Origin: Kribbella antiqua
GTDB taxonomy: Bacteria > Actinomycetota > Actinomycetes > Propionibacteriales > Kribbellaceae
Length of the DNA: 64,000 nt
Reading direction: 5' to 3'
Assembly (NCBI RefSeq): GCF_004345665.1
Contig: NZ_SLWR01000016.1
Span: 116,739-180,738 of the forward strand
Position 1 is the first letter of the stretch, and every line of letters starts with the position of its first letter. The notes below the pieces were generated by a model that did not search any database, was not told where the DNA came from, and saw only the letters and a list, made by a program, of their open reading frames with translations. A program made the position numbers and the translations under genes. Shown here piece by piece: positions 43,228 through 52,742 of this stretch.

Positions 43228-43821
43228 GTGCGCCGTGAGTCAGTCGATCTGCGCTCGGTGGCGAGGCGAACAGCGCCTCGCTTGGATCGGCGTTCTCGCG
43301 TGCTGTGTGCAGTCGCGCTCTCGCTGTTCCCCGCCCTGTCCGGGTGTGCATCAACGTCCGCAGATCCCGCAGGAGAAGCTGCCATGAACCAAGCACCTGA
43401 GCGTTTCACGATCGTTCCTGACGACTATCACGTGCCCTACGCCGGCACCGCCGAGGACGGCCGCAAGTTCTTCCTCAGCGACGAACTGTTCGCCCCCGGA
43501 TCGGGCTATGTCGGGCTGTTCTTGTGGAAGGCCGACGGGACGTTCGACGAGGTGAGAGTCGACGAGGTTCGTCGCGCCGAGGGCGTACCCCCGGGCCAGG
43601 CGGCGGCCGCCGGTGCGGACGACCTCATCGCCTCCCGGCTGGCCGAGCTCGGCAAGTACGTCCTGGAACCGGTCGAGGTCGAGCCTTTTGCCGTTGAGGT
43701 CGACGGTGTGACCTTTGGATGGGTGGGCAGTGAGTTCGAAGGCCTCTACTCGATCAACATCGAACCAGGCGACTTCATCGCGTACTACGAACCCTGGGAT
43801 GGGCTCGAGTACGACACATAG
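43228..43821 (+). CDS. Lipoprotein or soluble hypothetical protein
   Basis: From GTG 43228 the product is 197 aa; GTG 43258 gives a shorter, more normal signal peptide (RVLCAVALSLFPALSGC) with a good lipobox. An alternative is ATG 43384, which has aggagaa eight bases upstream and would yield a cytoplasmic 145-aa protein (MNQAPERFTIVPDDYHV). Both starts look real, and dual use is possible. The domain has an acidic, beta-rich pattern and no recognised family. Confidence 0.6.
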   Translation: MRRESVDLRSVARRTAPRLDRRSRVLCAVALSLFPALSGCASTSADPAGEAAMNQAPERFTIVPDDYHVPYAGTAEDGRKFFLSDELFAPGSGYVGLFLWKADGTFDEVRVDEVRRAEGVPPGQAAAAGADDLIASRLAELGKYVLEPVEVEPFAVEVDGVTFGWVGSEFEGLYSINIEPGDFIAYYEPWDGLEYDT

Positions 43822-43937
43822 CACGCCCGTTTCACCACGGCTCCGCGGACGAGTGTCGCGCATCGCCCGACGGAGGGCCCTCGCGGCTCGACGCGGCTCG
43901 ACGCCTCTTTGCCGAATTTCGCTCCTATGGATCAAGG

Positions 43938-43954
43938 GCGCGCCTTCGGCGCGC
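43938..43954 (+). terminator. GC-rich hairpin terminator
   Basis: A perfect 7-bp stem GCGCGCC/GGCGCGC with a TTC loop lies 117 bases after the preceding stop. A related but less perfect stem occurs near 9535-9560. Confidence 0.4.
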
Positions 43955-44279
43955 AGACCCGGACTGCGGGCGGCCCTGGCGCGCCGTCCTCGCCGGGCCT
44001 ATCGAGCAGGACGCTTCCACGTCCACGCGATCCCAACTCCCAATGACCGACGTGCGAGCGGCTGACCCCGGTTGCCTCGTCCCCCCGGCCGCTCGATCGT
44101 ACGGCCACCACGACCCAGGTCAAGAGCGCCTACGGCGTCCCTGCGGGATCGGCAAGCCGACTCTGCGCCGCGCTGGCCTGGGTTTGGCAGCTATGGGGGG
44201 ACGGGGCAGGTGTGGACCTCGAAGCGCTCCATCATTGCCCCTGACAACGACGCTGGGCCATTCCTGCCAGACTTCACCC

Positions 44280-44774
44280 ATGAACGGTGGCGATCCGCAT
44301 GAACCATCACCGGGTTCTCTGCCAGCGGAGCAGGAGTGGGGTACCGCTCTTGTGTGGCGCATCATCATGTTCCTGCCGTTGCTCGCCGCGATCCTAGGGA
44401 CTCTGTGGACTGTCCACATCGGTGAGGTTGCGCCGATCAGCGTCACTTGGCCCGTGTACTTGCTTGTGTCCTACTTCGCGCTGGCGGCGCTCCGCAGTAG
44501 CTGGACTGTGCGCCTGACACGAGACGAGCTGCTGATCCGCTATCCGATCGGTGGTCAACGTGTTCCCAGGGCCGAGGTCGAGTCGGCCCACTTCAACTAC
44601 TGGGGGCTCATCATTCGCAAGCGAGGCGGTGGATTCGCGTTCGCATTCGTCGCGCCGAAGTGGACCTCGACCGAGCTGAGCAGTGGCGGCAGACCCGGAC
44701 CTGACAGCGTGGCATTCCAGATCACCCGGTGGGCCCAATCCGAGCGACCTGAAGGCGACCCAGCAGAACCGTAG
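44280..44774 (+). CDS. Membrane protein with PH-like domain
   Basis: The product is 164 aa from ATG 44280; the frame is open to 44043, but that part has poor composition. Two membrane spans (IIMFLPLLAAILGTLWTV and TWPVYLLVSYFALAAL) are followed by a beta-rich part: TVRLTRDELLIRYPIGGQRVPRAEVESAHF. This is typical of small actinobacterial membrane proteins with a bacterial PH-like domain. The role is unknown. Confidence 0.6.
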   Translation: MNGGDPHEPSPGSLPAEQEWGTALVWRIIMFLPLLAAILGTLWTVHIGEVAPISVTWPVYLLVSYFALAALRSSWTVRLTRDELLIRYPIGGQRVPRAEVESAHFNYWGLIIRKRGGGFAFAFVAPKWTSTELSSGGRPGPDSVAFQITRWAQSERPEGDPAEP

Positions 44775-44905
44775 AACCGTTAGGGCTCGTGCCCTCTACG
44801 TGCCCTAGCCGATGGTCGCTGACGGTCACTCACGGTGTGTTGCGGGCCTTCGTTGCAGGCGTGGAGGCCCGGTCCGCGCAGGCAGTCAGCCGCACTTCCA
44901 AACTG

Positions 44906-45271
44906 CTAGCTGGTCACCAGTGCCGCCGCCGCGACACAGCAGCAGAGCGCGGTCAACAGCAGGATCAGATTCTCGGTCATCGGTGGCCGTTTCTCATCAA
45001 GCCAGTACACCTTGTCGGGCATCCAGGTGAAGGTCACCCCACTACGGGTGGCGAGCGAGAGCCCGACCGCCACCCCGGCCCCCAGCGCTACGCCAAGCGG
45101 CAAACCGCGCTCCATCGGGGTGGCGGTGGTCGAGACGACGAGGGAGATCACCACGCCGAGCCCGGATGTCACCAGCACGCGATGCCGTACTGCGCGCAGC
45201 AGACCGACGGCAACAAGCGCCACCAGCCACAGGGCTTGCAAGCCGACCAGCACCCAAGAAGCCCCATCCAT
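44906..45271 (-). CDS. Small polytopic membrane protein
   Basis: The product is 121 aa from ATG 45271. Three or four hydrophobic segments are visible, such as LVGLQALWLVALVAVGLL and LVTSGLGVVISLVVSTT, with a C-terminal span ending ALCCCVAAAALV. No family is recognised. There is no clear ribosome-binding site. It is convergent with the PH-like gene. Confidence 0.5.
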   Translation of the reverse strand: MDGASWVLVGLQALWLVALVAVGLLRAVRHRVLVTSGLGVVISLVVSTTATPMERGLPLGVALGAGVAVGLSLATRSGVTFTWMPDKVYWLDEKRPPMTENLILLLTALCCCVAAAALVTS

Positions 45272-45350
45272 GCTGACCTACCTATCACGCGACCAGCGCG
45301 TCTTCTGCCATTCCAAGCTGGCCACGTTGCTAACGGATTTGCTAACAGGA
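45232..45350 (+). other. Possible seventh attachment-like site (G), weak
   Basis: Tandem gctaac at 45329 and 45341 (12-bp spacing) follows a palindromic, anticodon-arm-like ggcttgcaagcc at 45233-45244 by about 96 bases. The layout recalls sites A-F, but the offset differs and the core overlaps the start of the membrane-protein gene. The remaining sequence to 45742 shows no gene. Confidence 0.25.
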
Positions 45351-45742
45351 CCCGTGGACGGCTGTGGACAGCTCGCGCCGATCAGGGCGGGCTGCACGCT
45401 CAGCGCCGACCATGCCAAAGGGCGCGATCGACCCCCATCGACGGTCGATCAGCAACCTTGACCGGTGCCTCCGAGATGCCCCGAATGGCCCTGAACAGCC
45501 CTCAACGACCCTGGTCACTGCTCAGGGTCGGAGGTCGTCGCGTGATTGATGCTCAAGGCCACGAACTCGTATGAGAAGGTCAGCCACGGCAGGAGTTCAA
45601 CTTCCAGTCCATCCATACGCCGACCCAGACACGCGCAATGGATGTCCAGAAAACGATCGATTCTCAACACCCCACCGAATCAAGGACCCGGCGACCGCGC
45701 AACAACTCGGCAACCTCCGCGGAAGCGTCCTTTTCAAGGAGG

Positions 45743-45771
45743 TGACGGGTGATGAGCGTTCGGGGAGCACG
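45743..45771 (-). repeat. Degenerate CRISPR repeat at the distal end of array 1
   Basis: The last 11 bases (cggggagcacg) match the repeat end, and the position is one 61-bp period before the first clear repeat. The rest is degraded, as expected for the oldest end of an array. Confidence 0.4.
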
Positions 45772-45804
45772 CGATCCACTCCTCGACCCGGGGTCGTGAT
45801 GATG

Positions 45805-46321
45805 GGATCACCCCCGCGTCTGCGGGGAGCAGGGCGTCATCACGGATGTGCGGTTCCCGAACGACGGATCACCCCCGCGTCCGCGGGGAGCAGCGCTTCG
45901 GATCGAGCTGGCCGTACCCACCGTACGGATCACCCCCGCGTGCGCGGGGAGCAGGACGGCGAGATCGTCGTACCGGACCTGTCCACCGGATCATCCCCAC
46001 GTGCGGCGGGGAGCAGGATCACTTCGCCCCCGATCCCGAACCGGACCCGGGATCACCCCCGCGTCTGCGGGGAGCACTCCCACACCGCCGCCGCGCTCTT
46101 TCCGCCGCCGGGATCACCCCCGCGTCTGCGGGGAGCACGAGGGGATGATTTGGAGGGTGCCGTAACCGACGGGATCACCCCCGCGTCTGCGGGGAGCACA
46201 TGGCCTGGACCGATTCGCGCATCTACCGGCAGGGATCACCCCCGCGTCTGCGGCGAGCACGGATCGACATCGTTCACCGGTGCAGGGACCACGGGATCAC
46301 CCCCGCGTCTGCGGGGAGCAC
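45805..46321 (-). CRISPR. Type I-E CRISPR array 1 (9 repeats, 8 spacers)
   Basis: Repeats of 28 bases start at 45805, 45866, 45927, 45988, 46050, 46111, 46172, 46233 and 46294. Spacers are 33 bases and the period is 61. On the minus strand the repeat starts GTGCTCCCCGCAGACG and ends GGTGATCC. Divergent repeats occur at the left (the 45988 copy carries an extra base), while the right-hand ones are near consensus. The leader is therefore at the right, between the array and cas3, and transcription runs leftward, away from the cas operon. Confidence 0.95.
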
Positions 46322-46479
46322 ACTGCATGACCTGCGCAGATACACCTCGGATCCGTGATTTTAGATCAGTTGGATGCTCGGGGCCTCAGGGTTGGACGCT
46401 GTGGAGCAGATTTGTCCGGGCTCTGGCCTAGTCTGCGCAGTATTGGTTCAATGCGGGTATTCGGGGATCGTCATCGGTG
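46322..46479. promoter_or_regulatory. Leader / divergent control region between array 1 and cas3
   Basis: These 158 bases separate a leftward array and a rightward cas operon. They hold A/T-rich words (gattttagatcag, agtattggttcaatg) fitting a leader and promoters. No ORF is credible here. Confidence 0.5.
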
Positions 46480-49314
46480 ATGAGACATCAGAGCGCTTTG
46501 AGCGATGCTGCCCGGTCCGTGTGGGCGAAGTCGCTCGACGAGCAAGGCGGGTGGCTGCCGCTTTGGCAGCACCTGGATGACTCGACCGATGTGGCTCGGC
46601 GTCTGTTCGCCGAGTGGCTGGCGCCCAGCGTGGCGCAACTGTTCGCGGCCGAGTTCGGCGGTGATGCGACGGCGGCTTGCGCGGCGGTGTCATTTCTTGC
46701 GGGGGTCCATGACCTGGGGAAGGCGACACCGGCGTTCGCCGTTCAGGACACGGTCCTGGCCAAGCGCATGTGCGACCTCGGTCTGTACGTGCCGCTGACG
46801 AAGTCAGAACTTCCCGACCGGCAGCTCGCACATCACTCGCTGGCCGGCCACCACCTGTTGGTTGAGTGGCTCGTCGGTCGTGGGTGGTCGAGAGGCGTCG
46901 CGCGGACTTGGGGTGTTGTCTTGGGCGGCCATCATGGGGTGCCGCCCGACGCGATGGCTGAACAACGGGGCCGGCCCGGCGAGGTCCCCCAGTTGTTCGG
47001 GTCCGGCGCGTGGGAGATGGTGCGGGAGGAGCTGGTCCAGCGGATCGCGATCAGGTCGGGTGCGGTGACGTTCCTTGAGACCTGGCGCGATCGGGCCCTG
47101 TCTCAGCAGTTCCAGGTGCTTGCCACGGGCGTGGTGATCATGTCGGACTGGATCGCCAGCAACGCCGATCTCTTCCCTTACTGCTCCGAGCAACTACCGG
47201 CACCGGACGGGACAGCGCCTCGGGCAGCGGAGGCTCTCACCAGGCTTCGACTGCCGGCTCCGTGGCGAAGCCCGCCGGTCAGGTTGTCGGCTGCCGAGCT
47301 CTTCCGCGAGCGGTTCGAGCTCCCGCCGGGGGCGCAGCCTCGGCCGGTGCAGGAGGTAGCCATCGACGTCGCCCGGGAGATGGCCGAACCCGGCATCGTG
47401 ATCATCGAGGCGCCGATGGGGGAGGGCAAGACGGAGGCCGCGCTGGCGGCCGCCGAGGCACTGGCCGCTCAGACGGGTGCGGGCGGCTTGTTCGTTGCGT
47501 TGCCGACGCAGGCCACGACGGACGCGATGTTCGCCAGGATTGTCGACTGGCTGGACCGAATGGACTCGGCGAGCTCGCCGGCCGGGTCGTCCATCACGTT
47601 GAGCCATGGCAAGGCCAGGTTCAACCACCTGTTCCGCGGCTTGATGATCGAGGGTCGGTTGCGAGAGGTGGGGTGTGACGAGTCATCCCGCGAGGTCCCG
47701 CATGTGGTTGCCGCGCATTCGTGGTTGTCGGGCCGCAAGAAGGCGCAGTTGGCGAACTTCACGGTCGGCACGATCGACCAGTTACTGTTCGCCGCCCTGA
47801 AGTCCAGACATCTCATGCTCCGGCACCTCGGCCTCGCGGGCAAAGTGGTGATCATCGACGAGATCCATGCATACGACGCCTACATGAGTTCGTACCTGGC
47901 GAAGGTGCTTACGTGGCTCGGCGCGTACCGGGTGCCGGTGGTTGCGCTGTCGGCGACCCTGCCCGCCGACCGGCGCCGTGCGCTCGTCACGGCGTACCAG
48001 ACCGGGATGGCCAGAGCCGTGCCGGCATCGGTACAGATCGACGCGTCTCCCGTCGATGGCAGCGTCGGCTATCCGGTGGTGACGTGGACCGATGGTGGTC
48101 GGGTCCGGGCGCGGGTCGCGGCGGCGTCGGGACGCCGTACGACGGTGCGGATCGATGCCCTCGACGACGACCCCGGGTCTTTGCTCGCGGTGTTGCGGGA
48201 CGCGCTGGCCGAGGGAGGGACTGCGCTGGTCGTCCGTAACACGGTCCGCCGGGTGCTTGACGCGGCGGAGGTGATCGAGCGGGAATTCCCGGGCGAGGTC
48301 ACGGTCGCGCATTCCCGGTTCATCACCGCGGATCGGTTGCGTAACGATGACGCCCTTCTGGACCGTTTCGGTGCGCCCGGCCGGGCACTGCAGCGTCCGC
48401 ATCGTCACGTCGTCGTCGCGTCGCAGGTGGTCGAGCAGTCGCTCGACGTCGACTTCGATCTCCTCGTCACGGACCTGGCGCCGATCGACCTGATCTTGCA
48501 GCGAATGGGTCGGCTGCATCGCCACCAGCGCGGCACCGATCAGCGAGACCGGCCCGAGCGGGTGCGTGCGGCCCGCGCCCTCATCACGGGCGCCGACTTC
48601 AACCAGAGCCCACCGGCGCTGGAACCGGGTGCGCGGCGGTACGTCTACGGCGCTCATGCGCTGCTCAGGTCGGCCGCGGTGCTGGTGCCGCACTTCGGCG
48701 GCACGATCGAGTTGCCGGACGACATCGCACCGCTGGTCCAGACGGCCTACGGCGACCAGCCGCTCGGCCCGGTGGACTGGCAAGACGCCATGCAACAGGC
48801 CGAGTCCGACTGGCTGGCCGACACCGCGCGCCGTGAGGAGAGAGCGCGCGACTTCCAGATCGCCGATCCGGCCAAGCCAGGTAGGGCGATCGTTGGCTGG
48901 CTGTCGGCGAACGTGGGGGAGGCTGACGAGAGTTCCGAGGGCCGCGGCCAGGTTCGCGACGGGGCACCGAGCCTAGAGGCGATCTTGGTGCAGGTCGGCG
49001 CCGACGGTCGGTTGCACACGCCGAGCTGGCTGGGCGCACCGGTCCTCGATCTCGCGGTGCCCAGCGACAAGACGCCACCCGATGAGGTGGCCGAGGTGCT
49101 TGCGTCGTGCGCGATCCGCCTGCCACTGGAGTTCAGCAACGCCGAGACCGAGAAGGAGCTGTGGGAGTCCACTCCACCGGCGTGGGAGCACTCCCCGCTG
49201 ATCTACCGATGGCCCGCGCTGTTCGTCGACGACGCTGGGTGGGCTGTCATCAACGGTCGTCGCGTCCGGTACACGACAGGCAGGGGACTGGAAGTGATGG
49301 AACGTGAGCAGTGA
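46480..49314 (+). CDS. cas3: CRISPR-associated helicase-nuclease Cas3 (type I-E)
   Basis: The product is 944 aa from ATG 46480 (an in-frame GTG lies at 46477). The N-terminal HD nuclease shows H77-D78 (GVHDLGKATP) and further histidines in HHSLAGHHLL and LGGHHG. The helicase part has Walker A (APMGEGKTE, about 311-319), DEIH at about 460-463, the SAT motif (VALSATLP) and a motif VI-like QRMGRLHRH. All signatures are intact. Cas3 is recruited by Cascade to degrade target DNA. It overlaps cse1 by 11 bases and opens the operon. Confidence 0.95.
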   Translation: MRHQSALSDAARSVWAKSLDEQGGWLPLWQHLDDSTDVARRLFAEWLAPSVAQLFAAEFGGDATAACAAVSFLAGVHDLGKATPAFAVQDTVLAKRMCDLGLYVPLTKSELPDRQLAHHSLAGHHLLVEWLVGRGWSRGVARTWGVVLGGHHGVPPDAMAEQRGRPGEVPQLFGSGAWEMVREELVQRIAIRSGAVTFLETWRDRALSQQFQVLATGVVIMSDWIASNADLFPYCSEQLPAPDGTAPRAAEALTRLRLPAPWRSPPVRLSAAELFRERFELPPGAQPRPVQEVAIDVAREMAEPGIVIIEAPMGEGKTEAALAAAEALAAQTGAGGLFVALPTQATTDAMFARIVDWLDRMDSASSPAGSSITLSHGKARFNHLFRGLMIEGRLREVGCDESSREVPHVVAAHSWLSGRKKAQLANFTVGTIDQLLFAALKSRHLMLRHLGLAGKVVIIDEIHAYDAYMSSYLAKVLTWLGAYRVPVVALSATLPADRRRALVTAYQTGMARAVPASVQIDASPVDGSVGYPVVTWTDGGRVRARVAAASGRRTTVRIDALDDDPGSLLAVLRDALAEGGTALVVRNTVRRVLDAAEVIEREFPGEVTVAHSRFITADRLRNDDALLDRFGAPGRALQRPHRHVVVASQVVEQSLDVDFDLLVTDLAPIDLILQRMGRLHRHQRGTDQRDRPERVRAARALITGADFNQSPPALEPGARRYVYGAHALLRSAAVLVPHFGGTIELPDDIAPLVQTAYGDQPLGPVDWQDAMQQAESDWLADTARREERARDFQIADPAKPGRAIVGWLSANVGEADESSEGRGQVRDGAPSLEAILVQVGADGRLHTPSWLGAPVLDLAVPSDKTPPDEVAEVLASCAIRLPLEFSNAETEKELWESTPPAWEHSPLIYRWPALFVDDAGWAVINGRRVRYTTGRGLEVMEREQ

Positions 49315-50953
49315 CAACGGCTTCAACCTGCTTGACGAGCCCTGGATCGTCGCCCTCGGCCCGGAAGGTCAAGAGGTCGAACTGTCGATCCTCGGCGTGC
49401 TCGAGCAAGCTCCGGGTCTGATCACCATGGGGGGCGAGGTGCCCACCCAGGGCTTCGCGATCACCCGACTTCTGCTGGCATTCCTGCACCGAGCTGTCGA
49501 CGGGCCCGAAGATCAGCAGGAGTGGGCTGATCTCTGGCATGCGTCTGCACTGCCGATCGACAGGATCCGCCGGTACGCCGACCAGGTCAGGCACCGCTTT
49601 GACCTCTTCGACGCCGACGTGCCGTTCTTCCAAGTTCCCCGCTTGCGAACAGCGAACGGTGAGGCGTCCGGCCTGGAGAAGATCGTCGCCGACGTGCCGA
49701 ACGGCGCGGCACTGTTCACGACTCGATCAGCTGCGAGTCTTGCCTCGATCAGCAGCGCTGAGGCTGCACGATGGCTGGTGCACGTGCACGCATTCGATCC
49801 GTCGGGCATCAAGTCCGGAGCGGTCGGAGATCCGAAGGTCAAGAATGGCAAGGGATATCCGATCGGCACCGGGTGGTCTGGGCAGATCGGTGGTGTCCTT
49901 GCTGAGGGCAATAACTTGCGGGAGACGTTGTTGCTCAACTTGGTTGCCCGAGACGTCGAGGCCTACGTGCGTATCGGCGGTCCAGGCGACCTCCCACCGT
50001 GGGAGAGGGAAATCGACGGGCCGGCGGGGCTCGAGGACCGTCCCCCGGGCGGAGCGATCGATCTCTACACCTGGCAGACCCGGCGAGTCTGGCTGAAGGG
50101 TGACCGGTGGGGCGTGACAGGCGTCGTGCTGGCCAACGGAGACAAGATTCAGCCGCAGAATCGGCATCAGCTGGATCCGCACACGGCGTGGCGGTTCAGC
50201 GAACCTCAGACAAAGAAGCTCAAACGGCCGACGTACATGCCTCGCGGCCATGCCCCCGAACGATCTGTCTGGCGCGGACTCGAGGCGCTGCTGCCCTCAC
50301 TGTCCGGCCGCCGGGCTCGGCACGACGAACCGTCACCCTTCCTCGCACCCGGCGTACTGCAATGGTTGGGCGAACTGTCAGCGGCCGGGATCCTCCCTGC
50401 CAGCCACGTCGTCCGAACGAGAGCGATCGGGGCCGTCTACGGGACCCAGAGCGCGACCTACGACGAGATCGTCGACGACCGCCTGACCCTCGCGATCGCG
50501 TTGCTCCGTGAGGACAGCCCGGCACTCGGTCGACTGGCAGAGGCGGGCGTGGAGGACGCCGAGCGCACCGCGGCGGCGCTTTGGCAACTGGCCGAGAACG
50601 TTGCCCAGGCCGGCGGCGCTGCCCCCAAATCGGGCGCTGGTGAGCGCGCTCGCGAGCAGCTGTACGCCGCGCTCGAGTCGCCGTACCGGGCCTGGCTGGC
50701 CTCGCTGGATGCGGCAACGGACACCGCGGCGGCGAGAGCGGCGTGGCAATCGACTGTGTACGGATTGGCGCGGCCCATCGCCGCGGTGGTGGTGGAGTCG
50801 GCCGGGCCGACGGCCTGGATCGGACGCGAGATCCACGGCCGGCTTGTGAACGTCGCCCAAGCGGAGGCGTGGTTCAGCGCTCGTGTCCGCAGCATTCTCG
50901 GGTTGGCGCTCGGCCCGACGACGAACCGCTCAGAGGAGGAGGTCGCATCGTGA
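49304..50953 (+). CDS. cse1: Cascade large subunit Cse1/Cas8e
   Basis: The product is 549 aa from GTG 49304. The opening FNLLDEPWIVAL is typical of Cse1 (CasA), which recognises the PAM and recruits Cas3. A Gly-rich region (KVKNGKGYPIGTGWSGQIGG) at about residues 180-200 and a helical C-terminal bundle also match. The stop overlaps the cse2 GTG (GTGA). Confidence 0.92.
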   Translation: MSSDNGFNLLDEPWIVALGPEGQEVELSILGVLEQAPGLITMGGEVPTQGFAITRLLLAFLHRAVDGPEDQQEWADLWHASALPIDRIRRYADQVRHRFDLFDADVPFFQVPRLRTANGEASGLEKIVADVPNGAALFTTRSAASLASISSAEAARWLVHVHAFDPSGIKSGAVGDPKVKNGKGYPIGTGWSGQIGGVLAEGNNLRETLLLNLVARDVEAYVRIGGPGDLPPWEREIDGPAGLEDRPPGGAIDLYTWQTRRVWLKGDRWGVTGVVLANGDKIQPQNRHQLDPHTAWRFSEPQTKKLKRPTYMPRGHAPERSVWRGLEALLPSLSGRRARHDEPSPFLAPGVLQWLGELSAAGILPASHVVRTRAIGAVYGTQSATYDEIVDDRLTLAIALLREDSPALGRLAEAGVEDAERTAAALWQLAENVAQAGGAAPKSGAGERAREQLYAALESPYRAWLASLDAATDTAAARAAWQSTVYGLARPIAAVVVESAGPTAWIGREIHGRLVNVAQAEAWFSARVRSILGLALGPTTNRSEEEVAS

Positions 50954-51609
50954 CGACATCCATGACCGGACCGGAGCCGGCCGCACGGGCAGCAAGGAGG
51001 CGGCGGCTCGGCCCTCTCGGCGCGGTACTGGACCGCCGGGTCGGGCGGTTGCAGGCGGAGTACCTGCGTGGCTCACCGGCAGCTCGGGCAGACCTGGCGC
51101 GGCTGCGCCGTGGATTGGGCAAGCCGGCCGGGAGCGTCCCGGAGCTGTGGGAGCTGACAATTGCGGCGGTGCCGCCCGACCTCAGCTGGGACCGTGACGA
51201 GCCAAGCCGGGCCGAGCATGCGGCACATGCCGCGCTCACGCTATACGCGCTACACCAGCAATCAATGTCTGGCCCGGCTCACATTCCCGGCGTCGGGTTC
51301 GGTCAGGCGGTCGGGCACCTCGGCGGAGGCGCCGGACCCAGCCAGGCCGCGGTTGCCCGTCGGTTCATGGCGGCGGCCACAGCGGAGTCGGCCGACGAGT
51401 TGCTGACCCACGTGCGAGGACTCGTCAGCCAGCTCAGGACGGCCAAACGAGGCATGGACTACGCCCAGTTCGCCGACGACGTGATGGCAATCCTCACGCC
51501 CGGGCGTGGAACGTCGGTACGGCTGGCTTGGGGCCGTGCCTTCTATCGGACGACGGGTCAAGCAGACGCCGCCTCTGACACCCCTGCCGACGACCTTCCT
51601 GACAACTAA
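50950..51609 (+). CDS. cse2: Cascade small subunit Cse2/Cas11
   Basis: The product is 219 aa from GTG 50950; the longer frame upstream overlaps cse1 and is spurious. It is all-helical and basic (GPLGAVLDRRVGRLQAEYLRG), with the C-terminal segment typical of Cse2 (QLRTAKRGMDYAQFADDVMAIL). It stabilises the R-loop in Cascade. A 10-bp gap with ggag leads to cas7. Confidence 0.88.
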   Translation: MTTSMTGPEPAARAARRRRLGPLGAVLDRRVGRLQAEYLRGSPAARADLARLRRGLGKPAGSVPELWELTIAAVPPDLSWDRDEPSRAEHAAHAALTLYALHQQSMSGPAHIPGVGFGQAVGHLGGGAGPSQAAVARRFMAAATAESADELLTHVRGLVSQLRTAKRGMDYAQFADDVMAILTPGRGTSVRLAWGRAFYRTTGQADAASDTPADDLPDN

Positions 51610-51620
51610 AGGAGCAGACA

Positions 51621-52742
51621 GTGAACCGCACCTTCGTTGACATCCACGTCCTGCAAACCGTGCCGCCCAGCAACCTCAACCGGGACGACACCGGCAGCCC
51701 CAAGACCGCGATCTACGGCGGCGTCCGCCGTGCCCGGGTGTCGAGTCAGGCGTGGAAACGCGCGGCCCGGCTCGCCTTCAACGATCGCCTGGACCGCAGC
51801 GAGCTGGGAACCCGGACGAAGCGGGTCGTCATGCTGCTCGCCGACGAGATCATCGCTCGCAGTCCAGAGCTTGAAGACCAGGCGTCCGAGCTGGCGTCGA
51901 TGACGCTGAAGGCCGTCGGGATCGAGGTCAAGGCATCCAAGGCGGACCTGCCCGAGGAGGCGGGCTACCTGGTTTTCCTCAGCCGGCGCCAGATCGAGAA
52001 TCTGGCCGTGGCGGCGATCGAAGCGGCCAGCGCCGAGGACGTGCCGAAGGCGCTGCGAGACGCCAAGGTGAAGCAGATCGCCGACCAGGATCACTCGGTC
52101 GACATCGCGTTGTTCGGCCGCATGGTCGCCGACCAGAAGGACATCAGCGTGGACGCGGCCGCCCAGGTGGCGCACGCGATCAGCGTTCATCCGGTCGAGA
52201 CCGAGTTCGACTACTTCACCGCTGTCGACGACACCAACACCGAGGAGCAGAGTGGCGCCGGCATGATCGGTACGGTCGAGTTCAACTCCTCCACCCTGTA
52301 CCGGTACGCAACGATCTCCGTCGACCAGTTGGCCCACAACCTCGGCGACGCCGCCGCGACAACCCGAGCGGTCGAGGCATTCGCCGACTGCTTCGTCCGC
52401 TCGATGCCGACAGGCAAGCAGAACACGTTCGCCAACCGGACACTGCCGGAGGCGGTCGTGGTCCAGGTTCGTGGCAGTCAGCCGATCAACCTGGTCGGGG
52501 CATTCGAGAGCCCGGTCCGCGAGACCGAGACGGCCGGCCGGGTCAAGGCGGCAGCCGAGGCGCTGCGGGACGAAGCACGCGAGATCGAGCGAGCCTACGG
52601 CGAGCAGCCGGTGGCCAGTTGGGTCACGCGCGTCGGCACCGACACCGCCAGCCTCGACGACCTAGGCCCCAACGTGCCGCTCAGCGAGCTGATCTCAGCC
52701 CTGGGCGCGCTCGTGACCGAACGTCTCCGGGACCCGGCATGA
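51621..52742 (+). CDS. cas7e: Cascade backbone Cas7e (Cse4)
   Basis: The product is 373 aa from GTG 51621 with aaaggag upstream. The N-terminus FVDIHVLQTVPPSNLNRDD and the following KTAIYGGVRRARVSSQAWKR are hallmarks of Cse4/Cas7e, the subunit that lines the crRNA. Six copies are usual in Cascade. It ends by overlapping cas5 by four bases. Confidence 0.94.
   Translation: MNRTFVDIHVLQTVPPSNLNRDDTGSPKTAIYGGVRRARVSSQAWKRAARLAFNDRLDRSELGTRTKRVVMLLADEIIARSPELEDQASELASMTLKAVGIEVKASKADLPEEAGYLVFLSRRQIENLAVAAIEAASAEDVPKALRDAKVKQIADQDHSVDIALFGRMVADQKDISVDAAAQVAHAISVHPVETEFDYFTAVDDTNTEEQSGAGMIGTVEFNSSTLYRYATISVDQLAHNLGDAAATTRAVEAFADCFVRSMPTGKQNTFANRTLPEAVVVQVRGSQPINLVGAFESPVRETETAGRVKAAAEALRDEAREIERAYGEQPVASWVTRVGTDTASLDDLGPNVPLSELISALGALVTERLRDPA

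Noticed and set aside
45571..46431. ORFs running through CRISPR array 1 (repeated DHPRVCGEH-like and SPPRLRGA-like words)
   Set aside because: The repetition comes from the CRISPR repeat itself; this is a well-known artefact.
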